Shown here one piece after another: positions 1 through 7,847 of a DNA stretch of 13,030 bases (its first letter is position 1; the number at the start of each line of letters is the position of its first letter). The notes below the pieces were generated by a model. The model searched no databases, was not told the DNA's origin, and saw nothing but the letters and a program-made list of their open reading frames with translations. The translations under genes were made by a program, and so were the position numbers. The stretch spans positions 18,393 to 31,422 of the forward strand of contig DBVJ01000051.1 of assembly GCA_002308115.1 (NCBI GenBank). Direction: 5' to 3'. The stretch is from Lachnospiraceae bacterium UBA1267 (GTDB lineage Bacteria > Bacillota > Clostridia > Lachnospirales > Lachnospiraceae).

Positions 1-143
1 AGCGTATCGCCGTTCTCTTCGATGTCCGGATCGAAACCGGCTTCTTTCATCGTGACGACTTCCAGTCCAAGGTCCTTCAAGATCTCATCGATCTCTTTCA
101 CTTTTCCCGGGTTTCCGGTTGCGAAAATGATTCTTTTAATCAT
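1..143 (-). CDS. rdgB: XTP/dITP diphosphatase, N-terminal part (3' end outside window)
   Basis: The frame opening at the ATG at 143 reads MIKRIIFATGNPGKVKEID, then EILKDLGLEVVTMKEAGFD and IEENGDT, and runs off the left edge. This is the N terminus of the RdgB/HAM1/ITPase family, which hydrolyses non-canonical purine triphosphates (XTP, dITP) to monophosphates and pyrophosphate, keeping them out of DNA. The ATGNPGKVKE segment is the family's nucleotide-binding opening, and the EENGDT stretch is the conserved site that follows in most members (usually F-x-E-N-A). About 47 of roughly 195-200 residues are visible. Translation is probably coupled to the methyltransferase through the ATGA overlap. 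The short visible length is the only limit on the call. Confidence 0.88.
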   Translation of the reverse strand, partial: MIKRIIFATGNPGKVKEIDEILKDLGLEVVTMKEAGFDPDIEENGDT

Positions 144-1294
144 CCCTGAAATGCTCCTTTCGGCGGTCTCGCCCCTTCAAAGGAATAGAAATAGGTCTTC
201 ATCATGCCGTTGTAGATCTTCCGGTTCTTCGTTGCCTTCCGTCCGATGGCCTTCTCCGTCTCTTCGTAAGGTGTGATCACATAAAGAGACCAGTTATCCA
301 GCGCTTTCAGAACATTGCCCAGGGCGCCGTAAAGCGCAGGGAGTTCGGACTTTTCGGAAATGCGCTCGCCATAAGGCGGATTGGTCACGAGAAAACCATA
401 GGAACAACTGCTTCGGAAGTCTTTCACGTCCCGTACCGAAAAGCGGATCTTTTCCCGGACGCCCGCCCGTTCCGCGTTGGCTTCCGCCATGCGGAGCGTC
501 ACCGGATCGATGTCGGACGCCTCAATGTCTGTCCGTACCGAGCGATCGATGAGATTCAGGGCTTCCGTGGAAGCCTCATACCAGCATTTCTTCGGGATGA
601 GTGTCTTCCAGGCCTCCGCTGTAAAGGATCGGTCCAGACCCGGCGCGATATGCATGGCCATGAGCGCAGCTTCGATCGGGAAGGTGCCGGATCCGCAGAA
701 GGGATCCGCAAAGGGGCGTTCCCCCTTCCAGGGCGTGAGACCGATCAACGCCGCCGCCAGCGTTTCTTCGATCGGCGCTTTCACCGTGTCCGTCCGGTAG
801 CCCCGCTTATGAAGCGACACACCGGTCGTATCCAGGGAAAGCGTGACACGGTCCTTCAGAATGGCGATCCTGAGCGGATGATCCGCCCCGGTCTCGGGAA
901 TGATCTCCGTATCATACTGTGCCTTCATCCCCTCTACCATCGCCTTTTTCACAATGGACTGAATGTCGGAAGGCGAGAACAACGCACTTTTCACGGAATT
1001 GGCCTTGGCGACCCAGAAACGTGCGTCCTTTGGCAGATACCGCTTCCAGTCCAGCGCTTTCACCTGTTCGAAGAGCTCGTCAAAGGTGCGTGCTTCGAAT
1101 TCCGAAACGACCAAGAGCACACGCTCCGCGGTCCTGAGACGAATGTTTGCGCGCGCCATGTCGCCTTCGTTTCCGTAGAAGAAGACCTTTCCGTCTTCCA
1201 CCCGGCTGATCGAAAGCCCCAGATCCATGATCTCGCGCTTCAGAACACTTTCCAGGCCGAAATGGCACGGTGCGCAGTACAGTAATTGCTCCAT
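140..1294 (-). CDS. rlmL: THUMP-domain 23S rRNA guanine-N2 methyltransferase (RlmL/YpsC type)
   Basis: This 384-residue class I SAM-dependent RNA methyltransferase acts on 23S rRNA; E. coli RlmL makes m2G2445, and the Bacillota versions lack its fused RlmK half. The N-terminal part (about 40-160) is the THUMP RNA-binding domain. The catalytic Rossmann domain (about 165-375) shows the SAM loop DPFCGSGTFPIEAA (197-210), the acidic SDIDP strand end (260-264) and the catalytic NPPYGER (305-311). The RKIYNGMMK segment near the C terminus is characteristic of this subfamily. Length is normal. The start lies 1 base after the GT-C stop (TGA-T-ATG) and its own stop overlaps rdgB by 4 bases. It is a housekeeping gene riding at the end of a glycan operon. 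The specific guanine modified is inferred from the family. Confidence 0.92.
   Translation of the reverse strand: MEQLLYCAPCHFGLESVLKREIMDLGLSISRVEDGKVFFYGNEGDMARANIRLRTAERVLLVVSEFEARTFDELFEQVKALDWKRYLPKDARFWVAKANSVKSALFSPSDIQSIVKKAMVEGMKAQYDTEIIPETGADHPLRIAILKDRVTLSLDTTGVSLHKRGYRTDTVKAPIEETLAAALIGLTPWKGERPFADPFCGSGTFPIEAALMAMHIAPGLDRSFTAEAWKTLIPKKCWYEASTEALNLIDRSVRTDIEASDIDPVTLRMAEANAERAGVREKIRFSVRDVKDFRSSCSYGFLVTNPPYGERISEKSELPALYGALGNVLKALDNWSLYVITPYEETEKAIGRKATKNRKIYNGMMKTYFYSFEGARPPKGAFQG
144..160 (-). promoter_or_regulatory. Ribosome-binding site for rdgB inside the methyltransferase end
   Basis: AAAGGAG (160-154 on the minus strand) lies 10 bases before the ATG at 143, within the last codons of the methyltransferase gene. 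It supports that ATG, which overlaps the TGA stop as ATGA. Confidence 0.6.
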
Positions 1295-1295
1295 A

Positions 1296-3173
1296 TCAGT
1301 TCATCACATCCATCACGACGTGGACGTCTTCCGGTTTTCCGTTTACAAGAAGGCCTGCATGGCCGTTCTCTCTGTCACAGGTCATGAGGACCGCCGCCCC
1401 TTCGTCCTTCTGCCCGTCCGAAGAAAAGACAACATAATACTTCTTTCCTTCGGTGACCTGAAGTCCGGGTTTCAGGATGATCCGCTCACCGTCGAAGTAG
1501 TCACGGGAAACGATTTCTTTTTCATAAAGCGGATTTCTGCCTTCTTCGTTGTCCGCGACCACGACTTTCACGGTCACGTTTTCATTTTCCATGTTGGAAA
1601 TGAGGCGGAACTTGATCTTCGAGACCGACTCTCCGTCCGCCGTGAATTCCTGGGAAACGCGCTGGTCCATAAGCGTGACCTTCGAGCCGCTCCAGTAATC
1701 TTCCATGTACGAATGCGCCTTCGGCTTCAGCGTGGTAACGAGCGCAAGCATCGAAGGAATGATGAAAATAAGGAGCCCGAGAACGGTACGCGCACGCATC
1801 CAGCCGACGGTCTTCTCCGGGAATTCAGACATGTCTTCCGTCATGAACCTGGGGTGTTTGAATACCGCGTAGACCGCGATGAAAGCGGTGCACATCGTGA
1901 GTGTCAGCGAGGGATCCAGAATGCCCAGCATCTCTGACATGTTGAAAGAATTGCCCGGGATGCGGTCCGGCATCAGATACTGGAAAATGCCGCGGGTCAT
2001 CAGCCATTCGTCGTGGTAATACACGAAGAACTGCACGTTGTACATGGCAAAGAACAGCATGAACAGAAGATCCAGCACGAACCAGATCTTCGTATGGCGG
2101 CTCATCATCGCCGTGATCACCCAGAAAGGCACGCAAAGCATCAGATAATGCGCATACCACTTGGTGAAGCAGAACAGACCCGCGAACGAAAGCGTGAGAA
2201 GCCACATGGCGTAGCGCTGCGTCTCTCCTTCGTCCCTGGTCTTCTTGAAGAAGGCAAATGCGGCGATCAGGGCGAAAACGATCACCACGACGTAGACGTT
2301 GTAGCGTACATGAAGCAGTTCGTTTCCGGTGAAATACGAAACGCTCCACAGTGTGTTGACCGTGTTGTTCGAAGCGGCCTCCGAGCCGATGCCGAAGACG
2401 TGGGCGGAGAACGCCGGGCTCTGGCGGTAGATCAGGTATTCGACCGCAAACAGCGCAACGAAACCGGCCGTTTTCAGGAGGATCTTCCAGATGTTCTTCT
2501 CCCGGAGGAACAAGAGCGGGAAGAAATAGATGAGGACGGTGTATTTGAAGGTGAAGGCAATCGCGAAAAACACAACGAACCAGAGATCGCGCTTCTGAAG
2601 CCATTTCCATACACCGAGAAGCGTGAACAGCACGATGAAGCTCTCGTACTGGCCCAGGCCGAACTGCGCGAAGAGGGCGACGGGCATAGAGAGGTATGCG
2701 AAGGCTGTGAATTTGGACTTCCGCTCTCCCATTCCGACTTCCATCGCGATCTCGTAGACCACGAAGGCACCGGCCAGATAGGCAAGGCACGGCAGGATCT
2801 TGGCCCACATGAGCGGCACGAAGCCCAGAAGAGAGGTCGGTTCTCCGACGATGCCCAGAAGCTTCATCGGCAGATTCCAGACCGCGAAAATGAGATAGAC
2901 CGTCGGCAGGTACGATGCCCAAAGGCCCGGCTCTCCGTCCTCCGCGATGCCATGCGCCGCCAGATAGTCATAGAAATCGAAAATGTGGCCGTTCAGATAT
3001 CCGTAAGAGCAGCCCGCCGTGTGGGCAAGGTCATGCATCTGATAAGCCAGAAACAGGAAGGCCATCAGCGCGAACAGGATCACCCAGTCATACCATCTGA
3101 GATCGGGGATGCTGAGTTTCTGGAAGATCGATTTCTTCGGCTCATTCAATTTGACTGTTTTCGTTTTGCTCAT
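1296..3173 (-). CDS. Polytopic GT-C-like glycosyltransferase with C-terminal beta domain
   Basis: This 625-residue integral membrane protein has about 12-13 membrane helices between residues 28 and 481. Its layout is that of GT-C glycosyltransferases, which use polyprenyl-phosphate sugars outside the cytoplasmic membrane. The first large external loop (about 48-88) carries an acidic cluster, GHIFDFYDY (62-70), where GT-C enzymes place their catalytic Asp/Glu. FGLGQYES (171-178) resembles the GQYD motif of mannosyltransferase-like members. Residues about 485-625 are soluble and beta-rich, with the pattern QEFTADGESVSKIKFRL then GKKYYVVFSS, like the jelly-roll domains that follow membrane glycosyltransferases in Clostridia. 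The gene overlaps the flippase end by 32 bases. Likely role: attach the flipped sugar to a wall polysaccharide or glycolipid. No family number can be assigned with confidence by eye. Confidence 0.75.
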   Translation of the reverse strand: MSKTKTVKLNEPKKSIFQKLSIPDLRWYDWVILFALMAFLFLAYQMHDLAHTAGCSYGYLNGHIFDFYDYLAAHGIAEDGEPGLWASYLPTVYLIFAVWNLPMKLLGIVGEPTSLLGFVPLMWAKILPCLAYLAGAFVVYEIAMEVGMGERKSKFTAFAYLSMPVALFAQFGLGQYESFIVLFTLLGVWKWLQKRDLWFVVFFAIAFTFKYTVLIYFFPLLFLREKNIWKILLKTAGFVALFAVEYLIYRQSPAFSAHVFGIGSEAASNNTVNTLWSVSYFTGNELLHVRYNVYVVVIVFALIAAFAFFKKTRDEGETQRYAMWLLTLSFAGLFCFTKWYAHYLMLCVPFWVITAMMSRHTKIWFVLDLLFMLFFAMYNVQFFVYYHDEWLMTRGIFQYLMPDRIPGNSFNMSEMLGILDPSLTLTMCTAFIAVYAVFKHPRFMTEDMSEFPEKTVGWMRARTVLGLLIFIIPSMLALVTTLKPKAHSYMEDYWSGSKVTLMDQRVSQEFTADGESVSKIKFRLISNMENENVTVKVVVADNEEGRNPLYEKEIVSRDYFDGERIILKPGLQVTEGKKYYVVFSSDGQKDEGAAVLMTCDRENGHAGLLVNGKPEDVHVVMDVMN

Positions 3174-4386
3174 TTTCTTCTGCCCTTCCCTTTGAAAGAC
3201 CGGCGGCGCCCAGCACCGCGAAAACGATGAATTTCAATGCGTTGACCGCGAGGATCCCGTAAGCCATGCCGTAAAGCCCGAATTTGAGGATGAGCGGCAC
3301 GGTGATGAGGAAGAAGGCGGCGATGTAGACAGCGCTTGTAATGATCTGGTTCCGTGGTTTCGTATAACGAAGCACGATCACCATCAGTGTGTTGCAGATG
3401 AAGAACAGCACCTGCCCGGCGTTGGCCAGAATGAACAGGTCTTTGACCTTCTCATAGTACTGCGGATAGCGCCACAGTACGAAAATGTGCGAACCGAGGA
3501 CGGAGCCGGCCGTGACGATCACAAAGACCCCGGCCATGACCGCAATGATCTTGAGGAAATTCTTCCGCGAGATCTCTCCGTTTTCATTGCTGAGATGCCC
3601 CATGAGGGCGCCGTTCAGCGGTGAGGACAGAAGCGACATCATTTTCCCGACGATGGACGCGTAATAATAATAACTGGTCAGCGTATCTCCGTCCTGAAGC
3701 AGCACCGGGAACAGAAGGCGATCCGAAAGACCGACGAAATCAGAGAGAAAATATGCCCCCGCAAGGCCCATCATCAGTCCCATGTTCTGAAGGATCCGGG
3801 GCGAATGCTCCACGTAGGACGGCCGAAGGATCTTTCCGAACACCAGACAATAGATCAGGCCGAAGACTTCGCCGGGCAGAAAGACCAGCACCCAGGAGTG
3901 TGTGACCGGGAACAGGAGAAGCCCCGCAAGATAGCCTACCGCAATGGCCACATAATACAGGCAGAAATGCCCGTAGCGGAGCGTGAGCCGGAATTCCACG
4001 TCCGCATAGTAGCGGAGCACCATGGAGATTCCGAGAAGGATCAGCATGATCCAGGGCTCTTCCGCGCTGTCTTTCTTGAGAAGCACCGCCAGGACCGTCA
4101 GAAGCGCGACGAAGGCAAATGAGACCAAAAGAAACAGGTTGAAATCTCCGTTTCTGGTCTCCTTGTCTCTGGAAAAGATCTTCAGACGGCCATAGTTCGC
4201 GCCGCCGCCGAAAGCACTCGCCAGAAGCCCGGCAAAGGACGTAAAGAAAAGGACCCGGCCCTGGTATTCCGCCCCCATTGTCTGCCCGATCCGCGGGTAG
4301 ACGACGAGGCTCAGGACCGCGTTCATGAAAAGGAGGCCGATCCCCGAGAGGATCGTGTCTTTGAGTATGGCCTTTCCTTTCTTCAT
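3142..4386 (-). CDS. MOP-superfamily polysaccharide flippase (Wzx-like)
   Basis: This 414-residue, strongly hydrophobic protein has about 12 predicted membrane helices and the N-terminal pattern of the Wzx/polysaccharide-transport family (KDTILSGIGLLFMN, then YPRIGQTMGAEYQGR in the first loop). Such proteins flip undecaprenyl-linked sugars or oligosaccharides across the cytoplasmic membrane. Charged residues inside membrane segments, for example SDFVGLSDR (215-223), are typical of the central cavity of these carriers. The C-terminal tail (about 399-414) is hydrophilic. The ATG is 1 base after the LicD stop, with AAGG in the LicD 3' end as a plausible ribosome-binding site. The 3' end overlaps the next gene by 32 bases. 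In this operon its natural cargo would be the undecaprenyl-linked product of the GT2, or a repeat unit made by genes outside the window. Confidence 0.88.
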   Translation of the reverse strand: MKKGKAILKDTILSGIGLLFMNAVLSLVVYPRIGQTMGAEYQGRVLFFTSFAGLLASAFGGGANYGRLKIFSRDKETRNGDFNLFLLVSFAFVALLTVLAVLLKKDSAEEPWIMLILLGISMVLRYYADVEFRLTLRYGHFCLYYVAIAVGYLAGLLLFPVTHSWVLVFLPGEVFGLIYCLVFGKILRPSYVEHSPRILQNMGLMMGLAGAYFLSDFVGLSDRLLFPVLLQDGDTLTSYYYYASIVGKMMSLLSSPLNGALMGHLSNENGEISRKNFLKIIAVMAGVFVIVTAGSVLGSHIFVLWRYPQYYEKVKDLFILANAGQVLFFICNTLMVIVLRYTKPRNQIITSAVYIAAFFLITVPLILKFGLYGMAYGILAVNALKFIVFAVLGAAGLSKGRAEENEQNENSQIE

Positions 4387-4387
4387 C

Positions 4388-5272
4388 TCAGCCTTCGAAA
4401 GTAAATGTGTCTGCCGACATCATCAGGTTGAAGACGTGCGGGATCCGCTCTTCTTCCGGCGGGAGTTCCATATAATCGCCGTACATGATCCGAAGCGCCT
4501 TGTCCGGGTCTTTCGGTCCGGGGAAGGTGCGGTCGCGGATCGGAACTTCCGTCGTGCCGGCATAGACCTCCGCGGGGAAGAACTTTTTGAAGGTGGACAG
4601 CGTATCGTTCGTGACGACCAGACGCGTGTCCGCCGGCGCGTTTTCATATTTCCGGGCGAGCCGGTTGGTCTTGTTCATCAGCCGCCGGGTGTTACAGAGT
4701 TTTCCGAGGACACGGAGGATGCCTGCGGCAAAACGGTAAACGCCGTTGGGCCATGGCGTCGACATGTCGCGGGAAGCGTTGTAGCGCTTTCCAAGAAGAA
4801 GCCCGTAGATAAATTTCAGCCTTGTGAGGGTCATGTTCGCCAAAAAGGTGTCCGGGAACTTGTCCAGAAGGAAGAAATCCAGCACGATGCGGCAGGATTT
4901 GTACTGATAATACTCGTTATAGGCTTCCGGAAAGACGTTGACCATCGCCTTCTTGTACATGATCCTGGGGACCATGTCGAGATAATGTCCCTCTCCGTAA
5001 TCTTCAGGCATCAGCACTTCGTACTTCTCAGGATCCAGTTCCGCACGGAGAAAAGGGATCAGCCGGTCCAGGTCCGCCCTCGTGATCTGAACGTCCACGT
5101 CGTTGTCCCACGGGATGAAATCGTGATGGCGGATCGCGCCGAGAAGGCCGCCGTACGCCAGAAAATACGGGATGTCATGCCGCTTTGCGATGGTGTCGAG
5201 CGCTTCCAGGAGGTCGAAATTGATCTGATGGACTTTGTCCAGTATCCGGACCTGCTCTTCTGTCATTGCCAT
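4388..5272 (-). CDS. LicD-family phosphotransferase
   Basis: This is a 294-residue LicD/fukutin-family nucleotidyltransferase-fold protein. Members transfer phosphocholine, or other phospho-substituents, from a CDP- or similar donor onto cell-surface glycans. The signature is intact: PYFLAYGGLLGAIRHHDFIPWDNDVDV (in pieces, GGLLGAIRH at 41-49 and the acidic metal-binding WDNDVD at 55-60), preceded by the helical LLEALDTIAKRH segment. No choline uptake or activation genes (licA, licB, licC) lie in the window, so the transferred group is unknown; phosphocholine, phosphoethanolamine, glycerol phosphate or a sugar phosphate are all possible. It overlaps the end of the SDR gene by a few bases and is followed after 1 base by the flippase, so it is translationally coupled on both sides. 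The start at 5272 rests on the GGAGG spacing. Confidence 0.88.
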   Translation of the reverse strand: MAMTEEQVRILDKVHQINFDLLEALDTIAKRHDIPYFLAYGGLLGAIRHHDFIPWDNDVDVQITRADLDRLIPFLRAELDPEKYEVLMPEDYGEGHYLDMVPRIMYKKAMVNVFPEAYNEYYQYKSCRIVLDFFLLDKFPDTFLANMTLTRLKFIYGLLLGKRYNASRDMSTPWPNGVYRFAAGILRVLGKLCNTRRLMNKTNRLARKYENAPADTRLVVTNDTLSTFKKFFPAEVYAGTTEVPIRDRTFPGPKDPDKALRIMYGDYMELPPEEERIPHVFNLMMSADTFTFEG

Positions 5273-6234
5273 TTCTGTGCCTCCAGGCATTTTCGGATGC
5301 CTTCCCGGAACCCGGTCTCCGGCTTCCAGCCGGTGTCATTTGTGATCGCGGAAATGTCCGCTGTGAGAAACATCACTTGTCTGTCCCCGTATGGGATCTC
5401 TCCGAAACCCAGTTCCGCGCCCGGCGAGACGACGTCCCGAAGCATCTCCACATAGGCCCGTAAAGGCCTCTTTTCGCCGCTTCCCAAGGGATAGGCCTGT
5501 CCGTCCTTTCCATACAGGGAAAGCGCGTACAGGGCCTTTGCGGCGTCTTCTGAGTAGAGATAGTCCCAGATCTGAACGCCTTCGGTGAGTGCAGGCTTTT
5601 CGCCCCGTAAAAGTGTGCGGATCAGGTTCGGGATCATGGCCCGTTCGCCGTCATAAGGGCCGTAGACAGAAAGGATCCTCGGCCAGACGTGACGGATGCC
5701 GTAAGACCGGCAAAGCTCTCTCGTCAGTTCTTCTGCCTGCATCTTGGCGATGCCGTAGGCGTTTTCCGGCCGAAGCGGCATCTCTGGTCTGAGCGGTTCC
5801 GAGACCCGTCCGTATTCCGCCTGGCTTCCGGCGCCCACAAAGACCTTGCAGCCCAGGCTCTCGGCGACTTCCACCGCCTCCAGCGCCGCCCGGGTATTGT
5901 TCTTCTGAAGCGCGATGTCGTTCCTTCCCGGACCGCTCGCGCCCGCCCAGGCAAGATGGAAAAACGCGTCTGCCCTGCCGATGCCGGGCTTCTCGGGAAG
6001 ATATGAGATCTCGCCGAGACCACATTCCACGAGATGGACTTTGTCCGATTTCGGAACGCGGTCCTTCCGGGAACTGTCGGGGTTTACGACTGCAAAGACT
6101 TCGATCCCCTCGGAGACAAGAAGCGACACAAGCGCAATGCCGATCGCGCCGGTCGGGCCGGTCACGATCGCGGAACGAAGAGAAAAGCCCTGCTCTTCTT
6201 TTTCGGTTTGTCCAGACTTCATAACTGTCATCAC
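5263..6234 (-). CDS. Extended-SDR NAD(P)-dependent sugar reductase/epimerase
   Basis: This 323-residue nucleotide-sugar SDR has the cofactor loop GPTGAIG (26-32), FHLAWAG (92-98), catalytic-region GAGSQAEYG (134-142, Ser137), and Tyr160-x-x-x-Lys164 in YGIAK. SVYGPYDGER is the substrate-side loop typical of epimerases and 4-ketoreductases. It resembles the CDP-sugar reductases of dideoxyhexose loci (abequose synthase, YerF) more than GalE or RmlB, but a precise substrate cannot be read from the sequence. The likely job is the last reduction of the CDP-4-keto or C-branched intermediate made by the upstream enzymes. The start is ambiguous: GTG at 6234 gives a 4-base overlap with the aldolase stop like the neighbouring junctions. 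ATG at 6231 (TGATG) and ATG at 6222 are alternatives. A GGAGAG lies 12 bases before the GTG. The residues before about 20 look like an extension ahead of the first beta strand. Confidence 0.83.
   Translation of the reverse strand: MMTVMKSGQTEKEEQGFSLRSAIVTGPTGAIGIALVSLLVSEGIEVFAVVNPDSSRKDRVPKSDKVHLVECGLGEISYLPEKPGIGRADAFFHLAWAGASGPGRNDIALQKNNTRAALEAVEVAESLGCKVFVGAGSQAEYGRVSEPLRPEMPLRPENAYGIAKMQAEELTRELCRSYGIRHVWPRILSVYGPYDGERAMIPNLIRTLLRGEKPALTEGVQIWDYLYSEDAAKALYALSLYGKDGQAYPLGSGEKRPLRAYVEMLRDVVSPGAELGFGEIPYGDRQVMFLTADISAITNDTGWKPETGFREGIRKCLEAQKWQ
5273..5284 (-). promoter_or_regulatory. Ribosome-binding site deciding the LicD start
   Basis: GGAGG (5284-5280 on the minus strand) sits 7 bases before the ATG at 5272. 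The longest frame, from the ATG at 5290, would begin upstream of this site, and the ATG at 5266 would be 13 bases away. The ATG at 5272 has the best spacing. The ATG at 5266 is also attractive because it overlaps the previous TGA as ATGA, like other junctions here. Confidence 0.6.
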
Positions 6235-7847
6235 TGATTGAAATAACTCTCCGTCACAAAGCGGATCTTCATTTTGCCTTCCGTGGAAACTTTGAAATCA
6301 CGGAACATGTCCAGGATCTCGGCGTTGAGGCCGTCCCAGTCGCCGTCCGGATTCAGAGTCGGAAGCGATTCATCCGCGTAGCTCTCGTTATAGGCGTTCC
6401 GGAATCCGTCGAAACCGGCGATGGCCACGTCCTTTGCCTCGATGCGCTGAAGCAGTCTGAGAAGCAGGATGACGGCATTGTCAAAATGCGCCCAGCCGCG
6501 CTTGATGACCCGGTTGAAATTCACGATCAGTTCATCTTCCGCGCCTTCCGTTTTGATGTTGGAAAGCAGGATCTTGTTCGTTTCGGCAAGGATCTCCGGG
6601 AAGGCCTCCGACGCATATTCCCAGCGGACTCTGTTTGTGAAGAACAGATAATCGTACTCATAACCCGGAACGATCGCATTCACGCCGATGCGAAGCACTC
6701 TGTTCTCTCCCGAGAAGAGTTCGATCTTCTCCTTGTCGGTAAGAAGTGTCTTGCCGGGCGCCAGAAGAAGCACGGTCTTGCCTTCCGCTTCCGCCTTCAG
6801 ACGGGCGAGCACTTCCGTATCGTCCACGATACGGTCCTGGTTCTCCAGATACTTGCGTTCCAGAAGATCGTAGTCATAATGCCTGCGCTCTTCTTCCGAA
6901 AGCGAGGCGAAGATGCCGTGCATGTCCTGCGCGGTGGTCCGGTGGTTCTTCAGAAGATAGGCTACGTTGTTGACGTGTGTCTGATAGAGACCGGCGATGA
7001 AATACGGCGTGGAATAGCCCCAGCTGTAGTTCTCATGGAAGCCTTCCATATAGGTGTCGATGGCGTCGAGCACCGCATTTTCGTCAAAATCGCCGTGTTC
7101 CTTGCGGTTCAGATAGCTCGTCATGAGCTCGGTGGTGGCGTTTCCGGCGCCGCGGCCCATTCCGGAAAGACTCGCGTCGACCACACATTTTCTGCCGCGC
7201 TCTTTCATGAGGTTCAGAAAATGAATGGCGTTGGCGAAGGCCAGCTGCTGGTTGTTGTGGGCGTGGAAACCGATACGGATCTCCGGATCCAGGAAGGCAT
7301 CCAGAAGCCCCGCAAGGCGCTCCACGTCTTCAAAATACATGGCGCCGAATGTGTCCACGACGGAGATTGCGACCGGCTTGAAGGCGTTCATGCACGCTGC
7401 GAGTTCATGCAGATCCTCGTTTGAATAGGACAAGGTGTTCGCTGCCTGGAAATAAACCTTGTAGCCCTTCTCGCGGATGCGCCTTCCGACTTCAATGCCC
7501 TCTTTATGCCGGCCGTGCGGGAACACGACACGCACCGCATCCACGCTCTTGCCGTCATAGGGCGGAAGCACGTCGGTATCATAGCGGTCCCAGTCGATCA
7601 TCACGCAGTAATCGATGTCCTTCTTTTTGTCCGTCAGGTATTGCTCAAGGTCCGACGGCACATGGTAGTATGCCGTGCCGAACACATGCTCGGAATTCTT
7701 GAGCCAGCCGCACTCGATGATGTCCGCGTGGGCTTCCTGCATTTTCGAAATGATGCCGCGGATCGCCCCGGCCCCGAAATGGGAGCCCGTGATGTAGGAT
7801 CCGTCCCTCAGTGTGCAGTCCAGAAGCTGAATGAAGCGTTCGCTCAT
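6231..7847 (-). CDS. HMGL-family aldolase fused to a C-terminal Rossmann-like domain
   Basis: This 538-residue two-domain protein starts with a DRE-TIM/HMGL barrel (about 5-300). The barrel shows DCTLRDGSY (10-18, Arg14 and metal ligand Asp15), the metal-binding GFHAHNN (193-199, His195/His197) and SGMGRGAGN (228-236). Family members make or break a C-C bond next to a 2-keto acid such as pyruvate. The position occupied by the catalytic-base His in 4-hydroxy-2-oxovalerate aldolases (RDGxH) is Tyr18 here, as in a poorly characterised subgroup found in surface-glycan loci. After a charged linker (about 315-355), residues 357-538 form a second alpha/beta domain opening with VLLLAPGKTL. This is reminiscent of DUF115/GT42-like Rossmann domains, but only by pattern. 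No partner aldehyde dehydrogenase is present, so a catabolic role is unlikely. GGAGGAGAGG (7861-7852) precedes the ATG, which overlaps the upstream stop by 4 bases. The reaction is unknown. Confidence 0.82.
   Translation of the reverse strand: MSERFIQLLDCTLRDGSYITGSHFGAGAIRGIISKMQEAHADIIECGWLKNSEHVFGTAYYHVPSDLEQYLTDKKKDIDYCVMIDWDRYDTDVLPPYDGKSVDAVRVVFPHGRHKEGIEVGRRIREKGYKVYFQAANTLSYSNEDLHELAACMNAFKPVAISVVDTFGAMYFEDVERLAGLLDAFLDPEIRIGFHAHNNQQLAFANAIHFLNLMKERGRKCVVDASLSGMGRGAGNATTELMTSYLNRKEHGDFDENAVLDAIDTYMEGFHENYSWGYSTPYFIAGLYQTHVNNVAYLLKNHRTTAQDMHGIFASLSEEERRHYDYDLLERKYLENQDRIVDDTEVLARLKAEAEGKTVLLLAPGKTLLTDKEKIELFSGENRVLRIGVNAIVPGYEYDYLFFTNRVRWEYASEAFPEILAETNKILLSNIKTEGAEDELIVNFNRVIKRGWAHFDNAVILLLRLLQRIEAKDVAIAGFDGFRNAYNESYADESLPTLNPDGDWDGLNAEILDMFRDFKVSTEGKMKIRFVTESYFNQ

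Noticed and set aside
1825..2922. A 365-codon minus-strand frame inside the GT-C gene
   Set aside because: It is an overlapping out-of-frame reading of the GT-C gene, with Arg/His/Pro-rich composition and no motif.
2013..3230. A 405-codon open frame on the plus strand opposite the GT-C gene
   Set aside because: It is antisense to a convincing membrane protein. Its translation is rich in Arg, His, Glu and Gln with no recognisable domain, as expected for the complement of a GC-rich hydrophobic gene.
4325..5455. A 376-codon plus-strand frame opposite LicD
   Set aside because: It is antisense to the clear LicD gene and shows no domain; it is a by-product of low stop-codon frequency.
6486..7424. 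A 312-codon plus-strand frame opposite the aldolase, and a similar one at 11082-11963 opposite rfbH
   Set aside because: Both mirror well-supported genes carrying catalytic motifs, and neither has a recognisable fold or a good ribosome-binding site that I can see.
6231..7847. Catabolic 4-hydroxy-2-oxovalerate aldolase (MhpE/DmpG)
   Set aside because: There is no partner acetaldehyde dehydrogenase, the catalytic His position is Tyr, and the protein has a large extra C-terminal domain.
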